This document shows positions 1 to 12,939 of a stretch of DNA of 64,000 nt, in pieces. The stretch covers positions 2,851,598 to 2,915,597 of the forward strand of contig OX345642.1 in the NCBI GenBank assembly GCA_947044365.1, in the 5' to 3' direction. The notes beneath the pieces are model-generated. The model saw only the letters and a list, made by a program, of their open reading frames with translations. It was not told the DNA's origin and did not search any database. Both the position numbers and the translations under genes were made by a program. This DNA is from Petrosia ficiformis (taxonomy: Eukaryota; Porifera; Demospongiae; Haplosclerida; Petrosiidae). Each line of letters starts with the position of its first letter. Within the stretch, counting starts at the first letter, position 1.

Positions 1-806
1 TTTTTGTTATCAGCAAAGAACTAAGTGTACCAGTGTGCTGGGCTTGTTTTGATTGCATTTACTGCAGAAAATCCTCTTTCAACATCAACATTTGAGCATG
101 GTTATTATAAATTAAAATTTACAACATCATTGAAAAAAAAGTTCATCAGATCAGGTGAAATGTTCACAGATTATTCACAAAATATGGTCGGTTCATAAAA
201 AGTTCATTTGCAAGTATGAGCAAAGGTGTGGCTGCCAAACAATTGAAAGGTGTGGTATGGCTCGCTGCACCATCTCAACTGCTTGCATTTGTGGAAGAAG
301 ATCTGAAGTATGGAGAACTTGAGAAACAAGCCAAGTCAGTATATTGTGTTGCAAGAGGAAAGCAAGAATATCAAATTTGATAGTTGTGCAGCACAAACTG
401 TCGATCCATTTACACACAAGATACATATGACCTCTTTGGATGTTATAAAGGTGAACCAAAATTAATGTGTATGATATATCTATGGTGAAGTATGGTTGTA
501 TTATACATGGGAGAAAAACTATAGTAGAACATAAAAATAATTAATTTTTGCATTCTGATACACATAAATAATAATTATACCTTCACAATAATTTTATGAC
601 ACTACAAGTTGCAAGTGAGTGAACAAGATCTTTTGATGCAAATGTAAATTATCATAACTCTCCACCTGTGTGACGAGAGTTATTAAAATATTATACTCAT
701 TATCTTGTCTATTGGTCATACTTGCAACATACTAGAGAATGAGAAGCATTTTAATTATTTATGACTTATGATATTAATTGATTGGACTTTATTGCAATGT
801 TTACAG
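1..806. other. No gene recognised
   Basis: This AT-rich stretch precedes the first recognisable exon. Open frames here are short, and none resembles the N-terminus of the acyltransferase that follows. The first coding exon(s) of that gene are therefore probably upstream of the window. I see no promoter or RNA gene that I can support. Confidence 0.5.
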
Positions 807-3800
807 GTGGTGATTAATGCTTTCTGGTTGTTTCCACTTCGTGTTTGTCTCGCTCTTCCTTCATTTTTGGCTATTTGCATTTTTGGAATAGTTGTAATTC
901 TTGGTAATATTAGAGAAGACGAAGAACAAAGGCCACTTACTGGATGGAGGAGGTAAATTTGTCTAGCATGTGTCTAAGAGACATGATGATTTAAAGATTA
1001 TGTGGGTAATGTAGCCAAGCAAGTAAAAATTTGTATATAGCAAACATAGATGGAAAAAACAAGAGTATATTCACTGTTGTATTAACTCTTAGCTTTGCTA
1101 ATAAATCTTGTGTAGTTAGCTTAAGATAAGTATTTAATCAGATTATTAAGATTTTGTCCATTGCAGTTGATATATGGTAGTCGATGATATGATGACTTGA
1201 TCAGTAGTTTTATCTACTATAATAATACATTTTCTCCAAACTTTGTATTATTTTGTGTCAGTTTATTAACATTATAGAACTACTCTTCTATATGCTCGTT
1301 TCCACAGGTTCCTTGTTCACAGAATAGGTACCATTTTAACAAGAGTATTCCTATTTGGACTTGGTTTTCATCGGATTAGAATCATTGGTCGTCCAGTACC
1401 TCCTAGACTTGCTCCCATTACAGTAGCCATTCCACATTCTTCACTGTTTGATATGTTTCTACTATCTTTAATCGAACCTCCTTCTTTTGTTACTAGGGCT
1501 AATAACAGAAATGTACCTATTTTAGGACGTGAGTTGCATTTTGTGTAGTACCATTTCATCTGTGGTAATAATCTAATATTAGAATAAAGAATTGCAAATT
1601 TAAGTCAACCAATCAAGTTTGATGACATCAATAGTAAACTATGTACTATACTATTTTATGTATATATATATATATTTATCAGCAAATATTATTGTATTGG
1701 TATGTGTTAAATAGGATATAGCAGGTAATAGTTATTATAGTGTGTGTTTCAAAGCAAACAACATATTTATATATACATATATAATTATAATTATATATAC
1801 ATACATACATACATACATACATACATACATACATACATACATACATACATACATACATACATACATACATACATACATACATACATACATGCATACATAC
1901 ATGTTTACATACATATACATACACATATATTCATATTTGCATATGTATATATGTACTACATACATGCATATGTATGTCCATCAATTAGAATTTACTCTAA
2001 ACACTTCTCTTATGTCCTTTCAGGGCTTTATGAACATGGTCTGAAATGTATTTTTGTATCAAGGCTTGATAGTGACTCACGTCGACGTTGTAATGAAGAA
2101 ATCATGAGGAGAGTGAGCTCAGATGAAGAATGGCCACCACTTTTAATATTCCCTGAAGGTCTGTATTGAATTATAATAAGATCTATAAACAAAACAAAGC
2201 TACAATATAAATTTATTAGGTGTGTTTGTCACATTTACCTCCTCCGTTGAAGTTTCAACTAAAGTTCACTTTCACTTCATAACTAAACTAACACTTTCTC
2301 GTAACAACCCCACATAAGTACAGCTAGAGTAAAAGCAAAATTCAAAGAAGCTATACTTGTATAGGTTTATTATGTGGAAGTGGTTAGTTTAATATTGTTT
2401 CTGTATGAAATTAAATGATCTAAAGTTGTTTATGGGTATTAAATAACTGTAATAAAACAAGAATACTACTGAAAGAAAGTGTTCATAAATTGATTCAGTT
2501 AACATCAAAAATATGTTTGCTATATTAAATAAATTATTTTATATTAAATTTTATTTACACAATCTTATTGTTTATTAGGTACTACAACAAATCGTAAAGC
2601 CATCATACAATTCAAACATGGTGAGTTCTGTAACTGTAATGTCATAACATTTATAATTTATTTACTCAATTATGGGCAGACATGAGGTCAATATATAATA
2701 TAATACTGTTACCTTAAAAATCAGTATATTACTATTACTATTACTAATACACCCAAATCTAGTATAATATACTATTACCTTAAAAACCAGTATATATATA
2801 TTACTAATACCTTCAAAGGTAGTGTAATATAAGATTAGTATTACTATTACCTTAACCCTTAGAGCACTGAGCCTGTTTTTCAAAATTCTTCCAATTTCCA
2901 AAGTTGGCGACTGTATTGCATATATTTTGGCCACCGTTCACTTTCTCTACCCCAAACTTGGCTCCTTTTCCGACATGAAGTACTACTTCCACCAACTTAC
3001 TTACTGGGACTCGAAAGTCCCCAAGCACTTCGTAGGATCAAATCAAATGCAGTGTTCTCCCTCTTTTGACTGGAACTGGGGCTAACAAAATGACCCCACT
3101 GCATGTTGGGACCAGCTACACCCACGATTTCAGGTTTCACAGCAAGGGAAATGCCTGAGGTACCCACCAGAGCGCGTGGGCGGGGTCACAAAACCCCCTT
3201 TAAAATTCCCTCCGTAGTCATTATTTAGGCCATAGGGCAGCCGAAAAACCATAAACTTTTTAGCCACATTCATTGGGTTGTGCCTAACGCCAATTACAAG
3301 CATTTGGAGAGCTTCATGTAGCTAGGAACACACGGCGAACCACGTAGGGGTGAAATGTCACATATATGTGACATCAGTGCTCTAAGGGTTAAAAATCAGT
3401 ATATATTTCAAAGGTAGTGTAATATAAGATTAGTATTACTATTACCTTAAAAATCAGTATATATTACTAATACCTTCAAAGGTAGTGTAATATAAGATTA
3501 GTATTACTATTACCTTAAAAATCAGTATAATTATTACTATTACTATTACTAATACCTCCAAAGTTAGCTATTACCTTAAAAATCAGTATATTACTATTAT
3601 ACTATACTGAATTAGTATAGCATTGAGGTTTCTTTGAAATTATTTCATGTTTTAAACTAAATGACCATTGCATTTAATGTTCATGAGTTTCTCAAAAGAG
3701 AATCAGTAAGTCTACACTTTTCCTGCCAGAAAACATTTTTCTCTACAGGCCCTACTATAAATGAACATATTACTTAAGGTCAAGTGCAATTACTATTACT

Positions 3801-6800
3801 GTTGCTATTATCTCAGTTTTTATGGCCCAAAGGGGCCATCCCTATCATTGCTTTCCGCATGGTTTAATGTATATAATTATAATTATATGTTTGTGTCACC
3901 TACATGAGTATATGTTGTATGTGCAGTTAATTTACATCACTCTGAGGCTTGGTCAATTAATGGGCATGGTATGTAAAACAACATGCACTCAAGCTACAAC
4001 CTATGCACTTGGACTACTTAATCAAATCCCAGTTTTCAAAGTACATAGAAAGGTGGAAACACTAGTGCCAAGAGCAATGATTGATACACAGTCACCCACA
4101 AATGTATTTTGTTTAATTACCTATTATTATAACTATTACCTTGAAACATGTAATCTTTGCTATTATCTATACTTAGACCAATTATATATACTCTGCTTTA
4201 TACATGTAGGTGCATTCAGCCCAAAAGTACCGATACAACCTGTCTTAATAAAACACTACAATCGACTGGTAAGCATATTTATAAATCAAAGCAGTGAGGT
4301 CTATTCTTATGAGAGTTAACTAAAATTTACAATGCTTTATTTAAAGGGGTTTTAGTTATAGTTATAGTTAACTAAAACCACTAATAAAAACATAAGCATG
4401 TTCTTATCGGAGTTAACACAGTATTCTGCCCAGACTTAACAACATCCCAAATATATTGACCACCTCTGAGATAATACATATATGGACTACGAAGACAGAA
4501 TTAATTATATATTGGATAAACAGCACTAAATGCTGATCACCATTCTACATTCTTAGCCTACACAGAGAGCACTGTTAACTTGGATCTTGGTTATATTTTC
4601 CTATATTTTTCTAGAATACCTTAATATGGACTGAGAATGGATTAGGAGTGTAAGTTATATAGTTCACACGTATTATTTAAACAGCTTATAATATATTTTA
4701 GATTATTACTATAATTATGGCTAACTTTTTGTAAGTTATGTTCAGCGAGTAAAAAGTATTTATTATTAATAATTGGAATCTAACACATAGCTTTAACTAA
4801 TACACAGAGATGTACTGTTAATACTCATTTTAAAAAATAATTTTCATTACTGATCAATTTCATTTCATAGTTTGACTGGACTGTTCTTGACAATTTGTCA
4901 ATTCAATAACTCTGTTGAATTGGAGGTTAGTTACAATTCTCATGATGATCTCAAATCTATTAGTATATTTGTGGAGCTAATATTATATGATTCATGAATG
5001 TCATTGACATCTGTTTTGAGTTTCGTGTTTTGGCTTTAATTTGTAAATTCAAATTATCATCAGTTACTGTTACTGTAGTATTATAATATAATATTTATAA
5101 GACAGTACCTTTTTAATATGTATTTTCTTTCATAGTATCTACCACTTTATACTCCATCAGAACAGGTATGTGCATGTGTTATTAATATACAATTGAATCA
5201 TTCAATTATATTGTTTGTTAGGAGAAAGAGAGTCCTACTATTTATGCTGAAAATGTTCGAGATATGATGTCTATGTGAGAAATTGCTTAATGGATGGATA
5301 TATAGTAGTGATGAGTGATATCTTACCAAATATTCAATACCATTTCTCAAATTCTGATATCTAGTACTGCTTCCGGTATCGATACTGATACTACCACACC
5401 CATATTCTATTTCACGATGCCCATTTGATAAATATTAGATCTATTTTCAAAAAACATTAACTTGACACGAATGTAAACATATAGTACATTCTTTGCATGC
5501 ATTTTTAAATATCAAGCATCATTATCATACTCAATACCATCCATCATAAACATATTCTCAAACTACTTGCTATCGTATCAAAATTAAAATATTCCGAAGT
5601 TACACATCACTGATTAACAAACAAACAGAGATGATTCATTGATAATTGACAGACAGAGTAAATGAAACTTAAAATTATAAATGAAACTCTCACCTTCATT
5701 ATAATAATATGTGTCTCTGTGTGTTACAGAGCTATTGGTATTCCTAAATCTAATCACACATTTGAAGATGTTGCGTTAATTAGAGAGTGTAAAAGATTAG
5801 AATTACCACATGAAACTGGACTAGTTGAGTTTGGACAAACTGCTAGACCTTACAGGTAAGTTAATATTAGTGTTTGTTTAGTAGTACAACACATGCAGTA
5901 TATCTACTACAAAAAAAATAATGAGAAATTTTGTTCTTAATTTGTTTCTTAAATGTACATAACATCTCAAAATGCCTCTGCAATATACATTATAAGTATT
6001 GTAAAAGTGGACTCAGTTAGAAGATATGAACTGACTAATCCAAAATGCCTTCTTCTGCTTTTGCAATATACATTAGAAGTATTACAATAATTATATGTCA
6101 ACTCAATCGGAACGTATGAATCTTTGAAATAATTCAGAAACTCTTTGCATGTTAATTTTGTCATAGTGAAAAAATGTAATGTTATATTTGTATTCAATAC
6201 TTCTTTATAACAGTATAACATACAGACAAGTGGAGTATCTGTTGAAAAGATTTGCTAATATTGATACTAATAAAGATGGTATGATCTCTATAGAAGACTT
6301 GGCTGTTTTTCTTAAAGTTCCTCACGATACTTGTTTACAATCAGTATTTAATTCATTTGATAGAGTGAGTGCTAGCTATCATTATCCTATTATAATTATG
6401 AGTGATTCTAATTGTAACACTGAGTAACAACACCTCATGATTAGCATGTAAAGGCTAAAGAGAGATGCCATCCATGCAATAGAACTCAGTTCTATTGCTA
6501 AATCTGTAATCATTCCTCGGTGGATAACATTTACATGTGTATCATAATTAAGTAAGTAATGTATAATGAAAATTCCAAGATGGGAATTTATGTCTGTAAT
6601 CCATAAGCGGCTTAGCAGGTTGTTCCACTCTAAATTATTTTAACTCTCATTTGGTTAACTCAATTTTAATGATAATTATTTTCCTGAGGTGTATTATGGT
6701 AATCCCTATTCAATTTATCTGTGAAGAGCAACAGATGCTATTATTTGTTATTAGTTTAATGAGTACTATAATACCAAATATGAGTACTATAATACCAAAT

Positions 6801-8910
6801 ATGAGTACTATAATACCAAATATGAGTATTATAATACCAAATATGAGTATTATAATACCAAATATGAGTACTATAATACCAAATATGAGTACTATAATAC
6901 CAAATATGAGTATTATAATACCAAATATGAGTACTATAATACCAAATATGAGTACTATAATACCAAATATGAGTATTATAATACCAAATATGAGTACTAT
7001 AATACCAAATATGAGTACTATAATACCAAATATGAGTATTATAATACCAAATATGAGTACTATAATACCAAATATGAGTACTATAAAATATGAGTATTAT
7101 AATACCAAATATGAGTACTATAATACCAAATATGAGTATTATAATATATGAGTATTATAATACCAAATATGAGTACTATAATACCAAATATGAGTATTCT
7201 AATTCCAAATAACAATAGCAATAACAAATAACAGATAGCAGATAGCGAATAAATAATTAATGACATGTATCTAATTGCTGTTAATATACTATGTATGCTT
7301 AAAGTACACTTTTGTTTTATTACCATACTTTATTATGGCATATGTATAGAGCCCAGAGGGACAGTTCGTTCCTGCATTGAACAAATTCACTGAACCATGG
7401 GGTATCATGTATTTAGGGTTCCATTCTGAATTAAATTTGATCAGATTAGAACCCTAACTACGTGAGACCCTATGGTTTGGTCATTCGGACTTGAATGTCG
7501 AGAATCAAACTGTCCCTCTGAACTTCCATACAATCAGACTCTCCCTCTGGGTTTCCATACAATCAGACTGTCACTCTAGGCTTCCATACATATATAGTAT
7601 TATCAATTATATAGATCAAGATCAAAAGAAACTAGTATACTTGTAAATATCACCTAACGGGAGAGCAAATCAATATTGATTTAATCTCAGGAGGGTTTTA
7701 AAAATATTACGTTCTAACCAAATATGGGTTAATTTTCATAGTGCGCTCTACCTTTCTCTTTATTTGTATGTATTTCTATGAATCTAGTGATTATATTTCT
7801 CTTGTTACAGGATGATGATGGATTAGTTACTTTCCATAAATATGTATTTGGCATTTTGCATCAATCAAAACGACTTTTGCAAAATGATCAATCCATTCAA
7901 CAGTTATTTGAGGTAAGAAACTAATAATTTTTTGCTATCATTGTATTCAGATATGAATGTTAAATATGTAACTTTGAAAAGAAGTTTAATAAAAGGAATT
8001 CCTTTTTGCTTTAATGTGTTATCGCAACAATTTAATAAATTAGCAATGGAGATGAGATTTTGACTGGCCATGATGTTCGATATTCAATTTTATAATTGCA
8101 ACAACCACAATATTGTGAATTCTTTTTTAATAAAAAAAATATTTCCATTCAATATTTATTTGAGAAGTAACTGCAGTAATTTCTTATTCCTTAACAGTTT
8201 TTTGATTCAAATAGCGATGGACAAGTCACAAGAGAAGATCTTTTAAAATTACCACTTCAAATTGAACAAAGACACATACAAAATATTCATGAAGATCAGA
8301 TAGTATATGCAAAATGTGGATTCTTTTGTAAGTGTGGTAAACTGATTAGTAGACGACATATAACAGATGAAGAGTTGGGAGAACAAGATAATTATAATTG
8401 GAATATATATGAGCTGCTAGGACCATGGAATTATGGTAAGTTTCTGAAGATGAATTCCACTATACATTAATGATTCAGCTAAATGATGATTGCTGATTGA
8501 AGTCTGAAAGTTATGTGTTCTACATAATTATTGTTTTAATCGACCTGTTAATTAATTGACAAGTAATGTATTATCCACTGCCAATTAATGCTCGCCTAAC
8601 ACGGTTGATGTTATTTGCTATAAATAGGTACATTGTTTATTGTCGTTAATGCTGAGTGACAAATTGACAATTGCACTTACTCATTTACTGGATAAAAAAA
8701 TCATTTCATAATATATTAACATGGCAACTAATATCTATGACTATGCACTGCCATTTGTTAGAAAACAAACTATTATTTTTGATGCATGAAATCAATTAAT
8801 CTATTATTTGTTTCATTACAGATCAATTCAAACAACTATTAACTGATAATCCTGACTATTTGTTACTATTTCATGAGTATCAGAATGCTGGTCTCTCCAA
8901 CTTTCAGTGA
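807..8910 (+). CDS. LPCAT: Lysophosphatidylcholine acyltransferase LPCAT1/2-like, 5' incomplete
   Basis: Family role: acyl-CoA dependent re-acylation of lysophospholipids (Lands cycle) at the ER or lipid droplet. Exons by phase: 807-952, 1308-1528, 2024-2158, 2579-2620, 4210-4268, 4615-4649, 4871-4925, 5136-5165, 5222-5274, 5730-5855, 6214-6364, 7811-7912, 8198-8435, 8822-8910 (stop TGA). They join in one frame of 493 residues. Seen: a hydrophobic segment followed by PLTGWRR in exon 1; the catalytic HX4D motif (PHSSLFDMF) in exon 2; PEG split from TTTN across exons 3/4, the EGT-type motif; PKVPIQPVLI in exon 5; then EF-hand loops DTNKDGMISIED, DRDDDGLVTFHK (last position K, so probably weak) and DSNSDGQVTRED. 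Order and spacing match animal LPCAT1/2. The C-terminal region after the last EF hand has a CGFFCKCG cysteine cluster and the tail ends NAGLSNFQ; I do not recognise this part. The start of exon 6214 could instead be 6226. The N-terminus is not in the window. Confidence 0.9.
1799..1892. repeat. (ATAC)n microsatellite
   Basis: About 23 uninterrupted tetranucleotide units lie in the LPCAT intron between exons 2 and 3, followed by degraded ATAC/ATGC copies to about 1960. Open frames across it (HTYIHTYI on plus, MYVCMYVC on minus) are a consequence of the repeat and are not genes. Confidence 0.95.
2262..2400. repeat. Degraded copy of a fold-back repeat core
   Basis: The words CACATAAGTA and TTATGTGGAAGTGG flank an A-rich core that includes CAAAGAAG. 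The same arrangement occurs in the clear fold-back element at 51502-51774 and, more distantly, at 63211-63418. The outer arms are not well preserved here. Confidence 0.4.
2690..3600. repeat. AT-rich tandem repeat in LPCAT intron, interrupted by a transposon
   Basis: Units built on TTACTATTACC, TTAAAAATCAGTATAT and CTTCAAAGGTAGTGTAATAT repeat with small changes at about 2690-2855 and again at 3389-3600. The block is split by the piggyBac-type element at 2856-3388, which inserted into a TTAA inside one unit. Confidence 0.8.
2856..3388 (-). mobile_element. Non-autonomous piggyBac-type transposon (533 bp)
   Basis: The element begins CCCTTAGAGCACTGA and ends with the exact reverse complement TCAGTGCTCTAAGGG, giving 15-bp perfect terminal inverted repeats. 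It is bordered on both sides by TTAA (2852-2855 and 3389-3392). A TTAA target duplication with a CCC-type end is the hallmark of piggyBac. Removing the element and one TTAA restores the surrounding tandem repeat (TACC TTAA AAATCAG), so the empty site can be read within the window. It is richer in G+C than its intron. There is no intact transposase. A related fragment lies at 21549-21672. Confidence 0.9.
3816..4110 (+). repeat. Dispersed repeat copy in LPCAT intron
   Basis: It starts TTTTTATGGCCCAAAGGGG, followed by CCATCCCTATCATTGC, and contains GGTCAATTAATGGGC. It ends around GCAATGATTGATACA. The same words occur in the same order at 27316-28020, and a 3' piece is at 61480-61550. An open frame crosses it, but it shows no domain and it lies inside an intron. 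The family is not identified. Confidence 0.65.
6759..7210. repeat. 21-bp minisatellite in LPCAT intron
   Basis: About twenty head-to-tail copies of a 21-bp unit (ATGAGTACTATAATACCAAAT) with an internal C/T change (ACTATA or ATTATA) appear in a semi-regular pattern. Because 21 is divisible by three it makes a long false frame reading MSTIIPN. It lies between the exons ending 6364 and starting 7811. Confidence 0.95.
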
Positions 8911-9224
8911 GAGGAATGAAATCATCTCATTTTATATGTGTACTATTATGTTTGTAATGACTAAGTATTATAATAACTATTGTGTGTTAAGGAGACAATA
9001 TGCCTAATTACCTGGTATTCAAATAATTTTTTATTGATATACTTTATTATTAAATTTAATTATAATAGAACTACATAATAGGGAGTGGATCTAGATCAAT
9101 TGCAGAAGTACATAGCCATGTAGATAATAAAGTGATACATGTAATAAATGTGTGAAATTCAATGATGATGAGATCATTATTAGTTCAAAAAAATAAACAT
9201 AGCCTGGTTTGCAGGACCTTCACT

Positions 9225-9334
9225 GTCAGAGCACAGTGAAGTATACATGTATACTTCACTATGCTCTGACACTAGGTATCCACCATATAGACAACTTTGG
9301 AGTTGGCCAGTATGGTGTGCCAACTCCAAAGTTG
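9225..9334. repeat. Two adjacent palindromes downstream of LPCAT
   Basis: The first hairpin (9225-9270) has arms GTCAGAGCA and TGCTCTGAC and a centre GTATACATGTATAC. The second (9292-9334) has 15-bp perfect arms, CAACTTTGGAGTTGG and CCAACTCCAAAGTTG. They may be the ends of a small fold-back element inserted between LPCAT and the first receptor copy. Confidence 0.75.
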
Positions 9335-10355
9335 CCTAGTGAATAGTATAGGCTTAACTAAGTCTACTTTTTATGTTATTGTTTGTTTGACAATGATGTG
9401 GTTAGATCGGTACATGGTCCTGATACTTCTATATAATTTGGAGTTGACTTTGCACAAGTAGATCTAGAAAAAACTGGTTAGTGTTACTACTCTCATCAAT
9501 AGATATATACCGTAGCTTTTTGCTCCATACAATGTAGGAGCTTAGAGAGAGCATTAATAATAGCCCTTTAGGTTGTATGAACTGCAGCTTACTATATATT
9601 ATTGCTGCAGAGATATTTACCAACTGGATTTCTGTGTCAGCTTGAATAGATTACATTATTATTGTATATGTATGTACAACCTCATGTATGTATGAGAAGT
9701 GGCTATACTAGGTGTATTTTCAGATGTCCAAGATTATCATTGATTTTGATGTCTACAAAAACAGACTACATTGTTACAATGAGTCTACATTGAATGCATT
9801 TTAGGAACAGAATGTACGTCAGGTTCTGTAAGACCTGTTGGAGGGTTAAGACCATATGAAGGACTAGTGGAAGTATGTATATTTCAGTCATGGCATCCAG
9901 TGTGTAATGCCTCATTCTCATATTCTGAAGACTTGTAATCAGCTTGGATATTCAGCTACATTAGGTAATAATGTTTGAGTTTTTGATTAACATGTATATT
10001 AATTTTTGTCTTAGACTCTCATACAAACACAATTCAGGTTCTAGATAACACTGCTGTTCTAAAACGAACTTACGGAACAAAAAGTAGTGGTGATGAATCT
10101 TGCTTGACTGAATGCATAGTTGATTTTAGGTATTATGTATTGGGTGATGAACAAGCAACAGTGAAATGTATTCCTATAGGTTAGGTGATACATGTTGTGA
10201 TGTGACATAAGGGTGTGCTTGTTTATACTTTAACACAATACTGTATAAGTACACTAAACCCACTGAAATATTCCCAGTTAATACTTCAAAGTGTGCATCA
10301 ACTCTAAATCTAATGGTAATTATTGTTGTAATTACAACACAAGTTTATGTTAATC

Positions 10356-10390
<35 letters not shown>

Positions 10391-10657
10391 TTCTAAGTCA
10401 TCCTATTATTTGTTTTGGTAGAATGAAGCAAATCTCATAGACACTTGTATTATAATTATGTATAATTACATTATTTACTTACTACAAACAATAGTTAATA
10501 ACATTAACTTACTACAAACATAGTTATTAACATTGCAATCACACATACTCTAATGAATACCAAATATATTATTATTTGTACATTATAAATACAGTAATTA
10601 ATTATTGTACATAAAATCTAAAACTAACATGGATTAATTATACACTAATGAGATTGT

Positions 10658-10988
10658 ATTCATTGTTTTATATTTGTTTTCACCAATCAATTATAATTGT
10701 TTTTAATAACCAAATATTTCAGTAGTTATGCAACTACCTTCATCAATGGTATACAAATAGATGTCAGGTAGTATTCCTTTTTCTCTATTCAGAGCACCTT
10801 CCTCTTTGTGTATGTGCCAAGACTTCATCGTACAACGTGGATGTGTGAATGTTTGACAATCAATTACCATAATGTTGTCCCAATCAATCCTGTGATTGGT
10901 AGAGATTACATCCTCAGCCAAGACATGCATCCTTGTCATAGGATGGAGTCTTAGTATAATTAATTATTGATTGGTGAAAACAAATACA
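10658..10988 (-). mobile_element. Penelope-like inverted-arm element, copy in unit A (right arm truncated)
   Basis: The left arm begins ATTCATTGTTTTATATTTG. On the minus strand a short frame reads HRIDWDNIMVIDC, then SWHIHKEE and ALNREKG. That pattern resembles the C-terminal part of GIY-YIG endonucleases of Penelope-like retroelements (family knowledge plus inference). The right arm is reduced to TTATTGATTGGTGAAAACA. The minus strand of the left arm also holds a hammerhead-like core: TTGATGA, a stem GGTAGTT-GCAT-AACTACT, then GAAA. Confidence 0.55.
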
Positions 10989-12234
10989 TTTAAGATTGTA
11001 TGTGTATTAAAAAACAGGTATTATGTTACTCTTATAATACTATTAAAAGATTATAATACTCTTAAGTCAGTTCAATGATAAGTAATGTTTCTTTTTACAC
11101 AAAAGTTTATCAATTTATCCATCTGCGATAGTAACTCTAACAGAAACATCAGGTATTAAAAAACATGTATGTTTACATGTTTATGCTAGCACAATGACCT
11201 AATTTATTTGGGACAATTATTTTAAATTCATGTATATATATATATATATAATGCATGTAATCACTAATCAGCAGCACTGTGTATTGTGTATACTTTATTT
11301 ATACTTACTTACATATGCAGTGCTGCTGATTAGTGCACATGCACATACATTATATATACAATTTACACATGTATATATACATGAATTCATACTAATGTTG
11401 TGTGTCTGCCTGTACTATATCTGTATGTCTGTACATTTGTATGTATATTATCACAGGCTAGCTTTGCTGGACAAAGAAAACTTTGTATATAATTTGTATG
11501 TTTTTAAGTGTGAATTGCATAATTGATTGACACTTTCAGTGAACTGTAGCAATCCGGGACAGATCAGATTAGTGGATGGATATCATCAGTTTGATGGAAG
11601 GGTTGAGATATGTATTAATGGAGAATGGGGCACAGTTTGTAATGTTATAATGATGCTAAAGTAGTGTGTAGACAAACACTTGGACATCCAGAAGCTGGTG
11701 AGTCAATTGATGTATTATTTAAGGTTTTGAGTTTGAAGGCCTAAATTTAAAGAATAAGTAGGAAAATAGAGTTGGATATAGTGATGCCATAATTTTGTAA
11801 GAAAAATTTACAATTTGCACTTTTTTTCCCCACAAACATGTACCATCATGAGTAGGGAAGCTCAATGTGATAGGTCTTGCTAATTTAATTGCTAGCTTAT
11901 TGTGATGTGCAATGAAGTTTTGTATCTGACTGATATACTATTATTTAGTATAATATGCATGCAGGATTGTACATATACTGAGTAAATTGGGTGGAGTTTT
12001 ATACACCTGAAATTGAAGATTACTGATATTTTCTAAATCATACTGTTACTGTATGATAGTTCATAAATTTATACATGTACTCATACAATATCTAACAGAC
12101 AATAGATAACAACTCACAAATTTTAAGTTTAATAATTAGACATTTCTTGGAAATTAATATTATTGTAGCTACACATCTGCATATGTAATACAGATTTGGG
12201 GGTTGGGGGGGAGCTAGAGCCCACTTTGCCCCCC

Positions 12235-12640
12235 TGTAACAGATGAAGATTTGGGTGAAGAGAATAATTATAATTGGAATATATATGAGATATAGGACCA
12301 TGGAATTATGGCAAGTTTATGAAAAGGAAATTCCACTATACATACATTAATCATTCAGCTATGTAAACTGATGATTGTTGATTTAAGTTAAGTTGTGTGT
12401 TCTACATAATTATTTTTTGAAATCAATCTGTTAATTACCTTCACCGTAACACATAATAGATAGGATCACATCTATTTGCTCTGACAAGTGAATGTATTAT
12501 CCACTGCTATTTAATAAGTATCTATCAATGCTTGTATAAAATGGTTAATGTTATTTCCTCATGTGTATAAATAGGTGCATTGTTATTATCATTGATAGCA
12601 ACTATTTACTAATAATCCTGACTATTTGTCACTATATTAA
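12235..12640 (+). pseudogene. Decayed copy of the last two LPCAT exons, upstream of unit B
   Basis: ACAGATGAAGATTTGGGTG, then AATTATAATTGGAATATATA, matches the end of the LPCAT exon at 8198-8435, with a frame-breaking change at GAGATATAGGACC. At about 12597-12640 the word AATAATCCTGACTATTTG matches the last LPCAT exon and is followed by a new TAA. The rest of LPCAT is absent, so it cannot encode the enzyme. Confidence 0.8.
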
Positions 12641-12939
12641 AAAGTATAATGCAGGAGCAAAAATTTTATATTCATGACTTTGTAAATATATGAGTTCATT
12701 ATAAAATTTAATTATCCTTACAAAAGATGACAAGGAGTATTGGTTGTAAGGAGTCACTAAATAATGTTGTATTTCTCATGTGGTAAAAGATGTATATTAG
12801 GTGTATTGGCATTTTTAGGGTTATATGAGGATGTATTTGTTCTCACTCAGGCGTGTGAAATGATATTGTTTGCATAAGTATTATACTATTTTGAATACAT
12901 AGCTACAATACTATCCTTACATGAAGTGACAACCACATT

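Larger units (their letters stand above)
9080..11700 (+). pseudogene. Unit A: decayed SMB-SRCR receptor copy
   Basis: The most diverged member of the array. The signal-peptide exon is recognisable near 9080-9150, but its ATG is followed directly by TAG where other units have ATGTGG. Only the end of the SMB exon survives (about 9610-9640). The first SRCR1 exon (9805-9964) has a deletion giving ACTTGTAA, an in-frame stop. The second SRCR1 exon (10015-10179) stays open but is divergent. The stalk exon at about 11103-11152 has lost its acceptor (ACACAA instead of ACACAG). The first SRCR2 exon (11540-11697) lacks the segment after TGTAAT and gains bases at GACAAACACTTGG. Everything downstream (rest of SRCR2, SRCR3, membrane segment, tail) is absent, replaced by intergenic repeat sequence. 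It is not expected to make a receptor. Confidence 0.85.

Noticed and set aside
193..459. Minus-strand 88-codon frame at the left edge
   Set aside because: No domain, no supporting splice context, and composition like surrounding AT-rich DNA.
1679..2169. HTYIHTYI and MYVCMYVC frames
   Set aside because: Translation of the ATAC microsatellite. The real coding part here is only the LPCAT exon starting at 2024.
6651..7151. MSTIIPN-repeat protein
   Set aside because: A 21-bp minisatellite inside an LPCAT intron.
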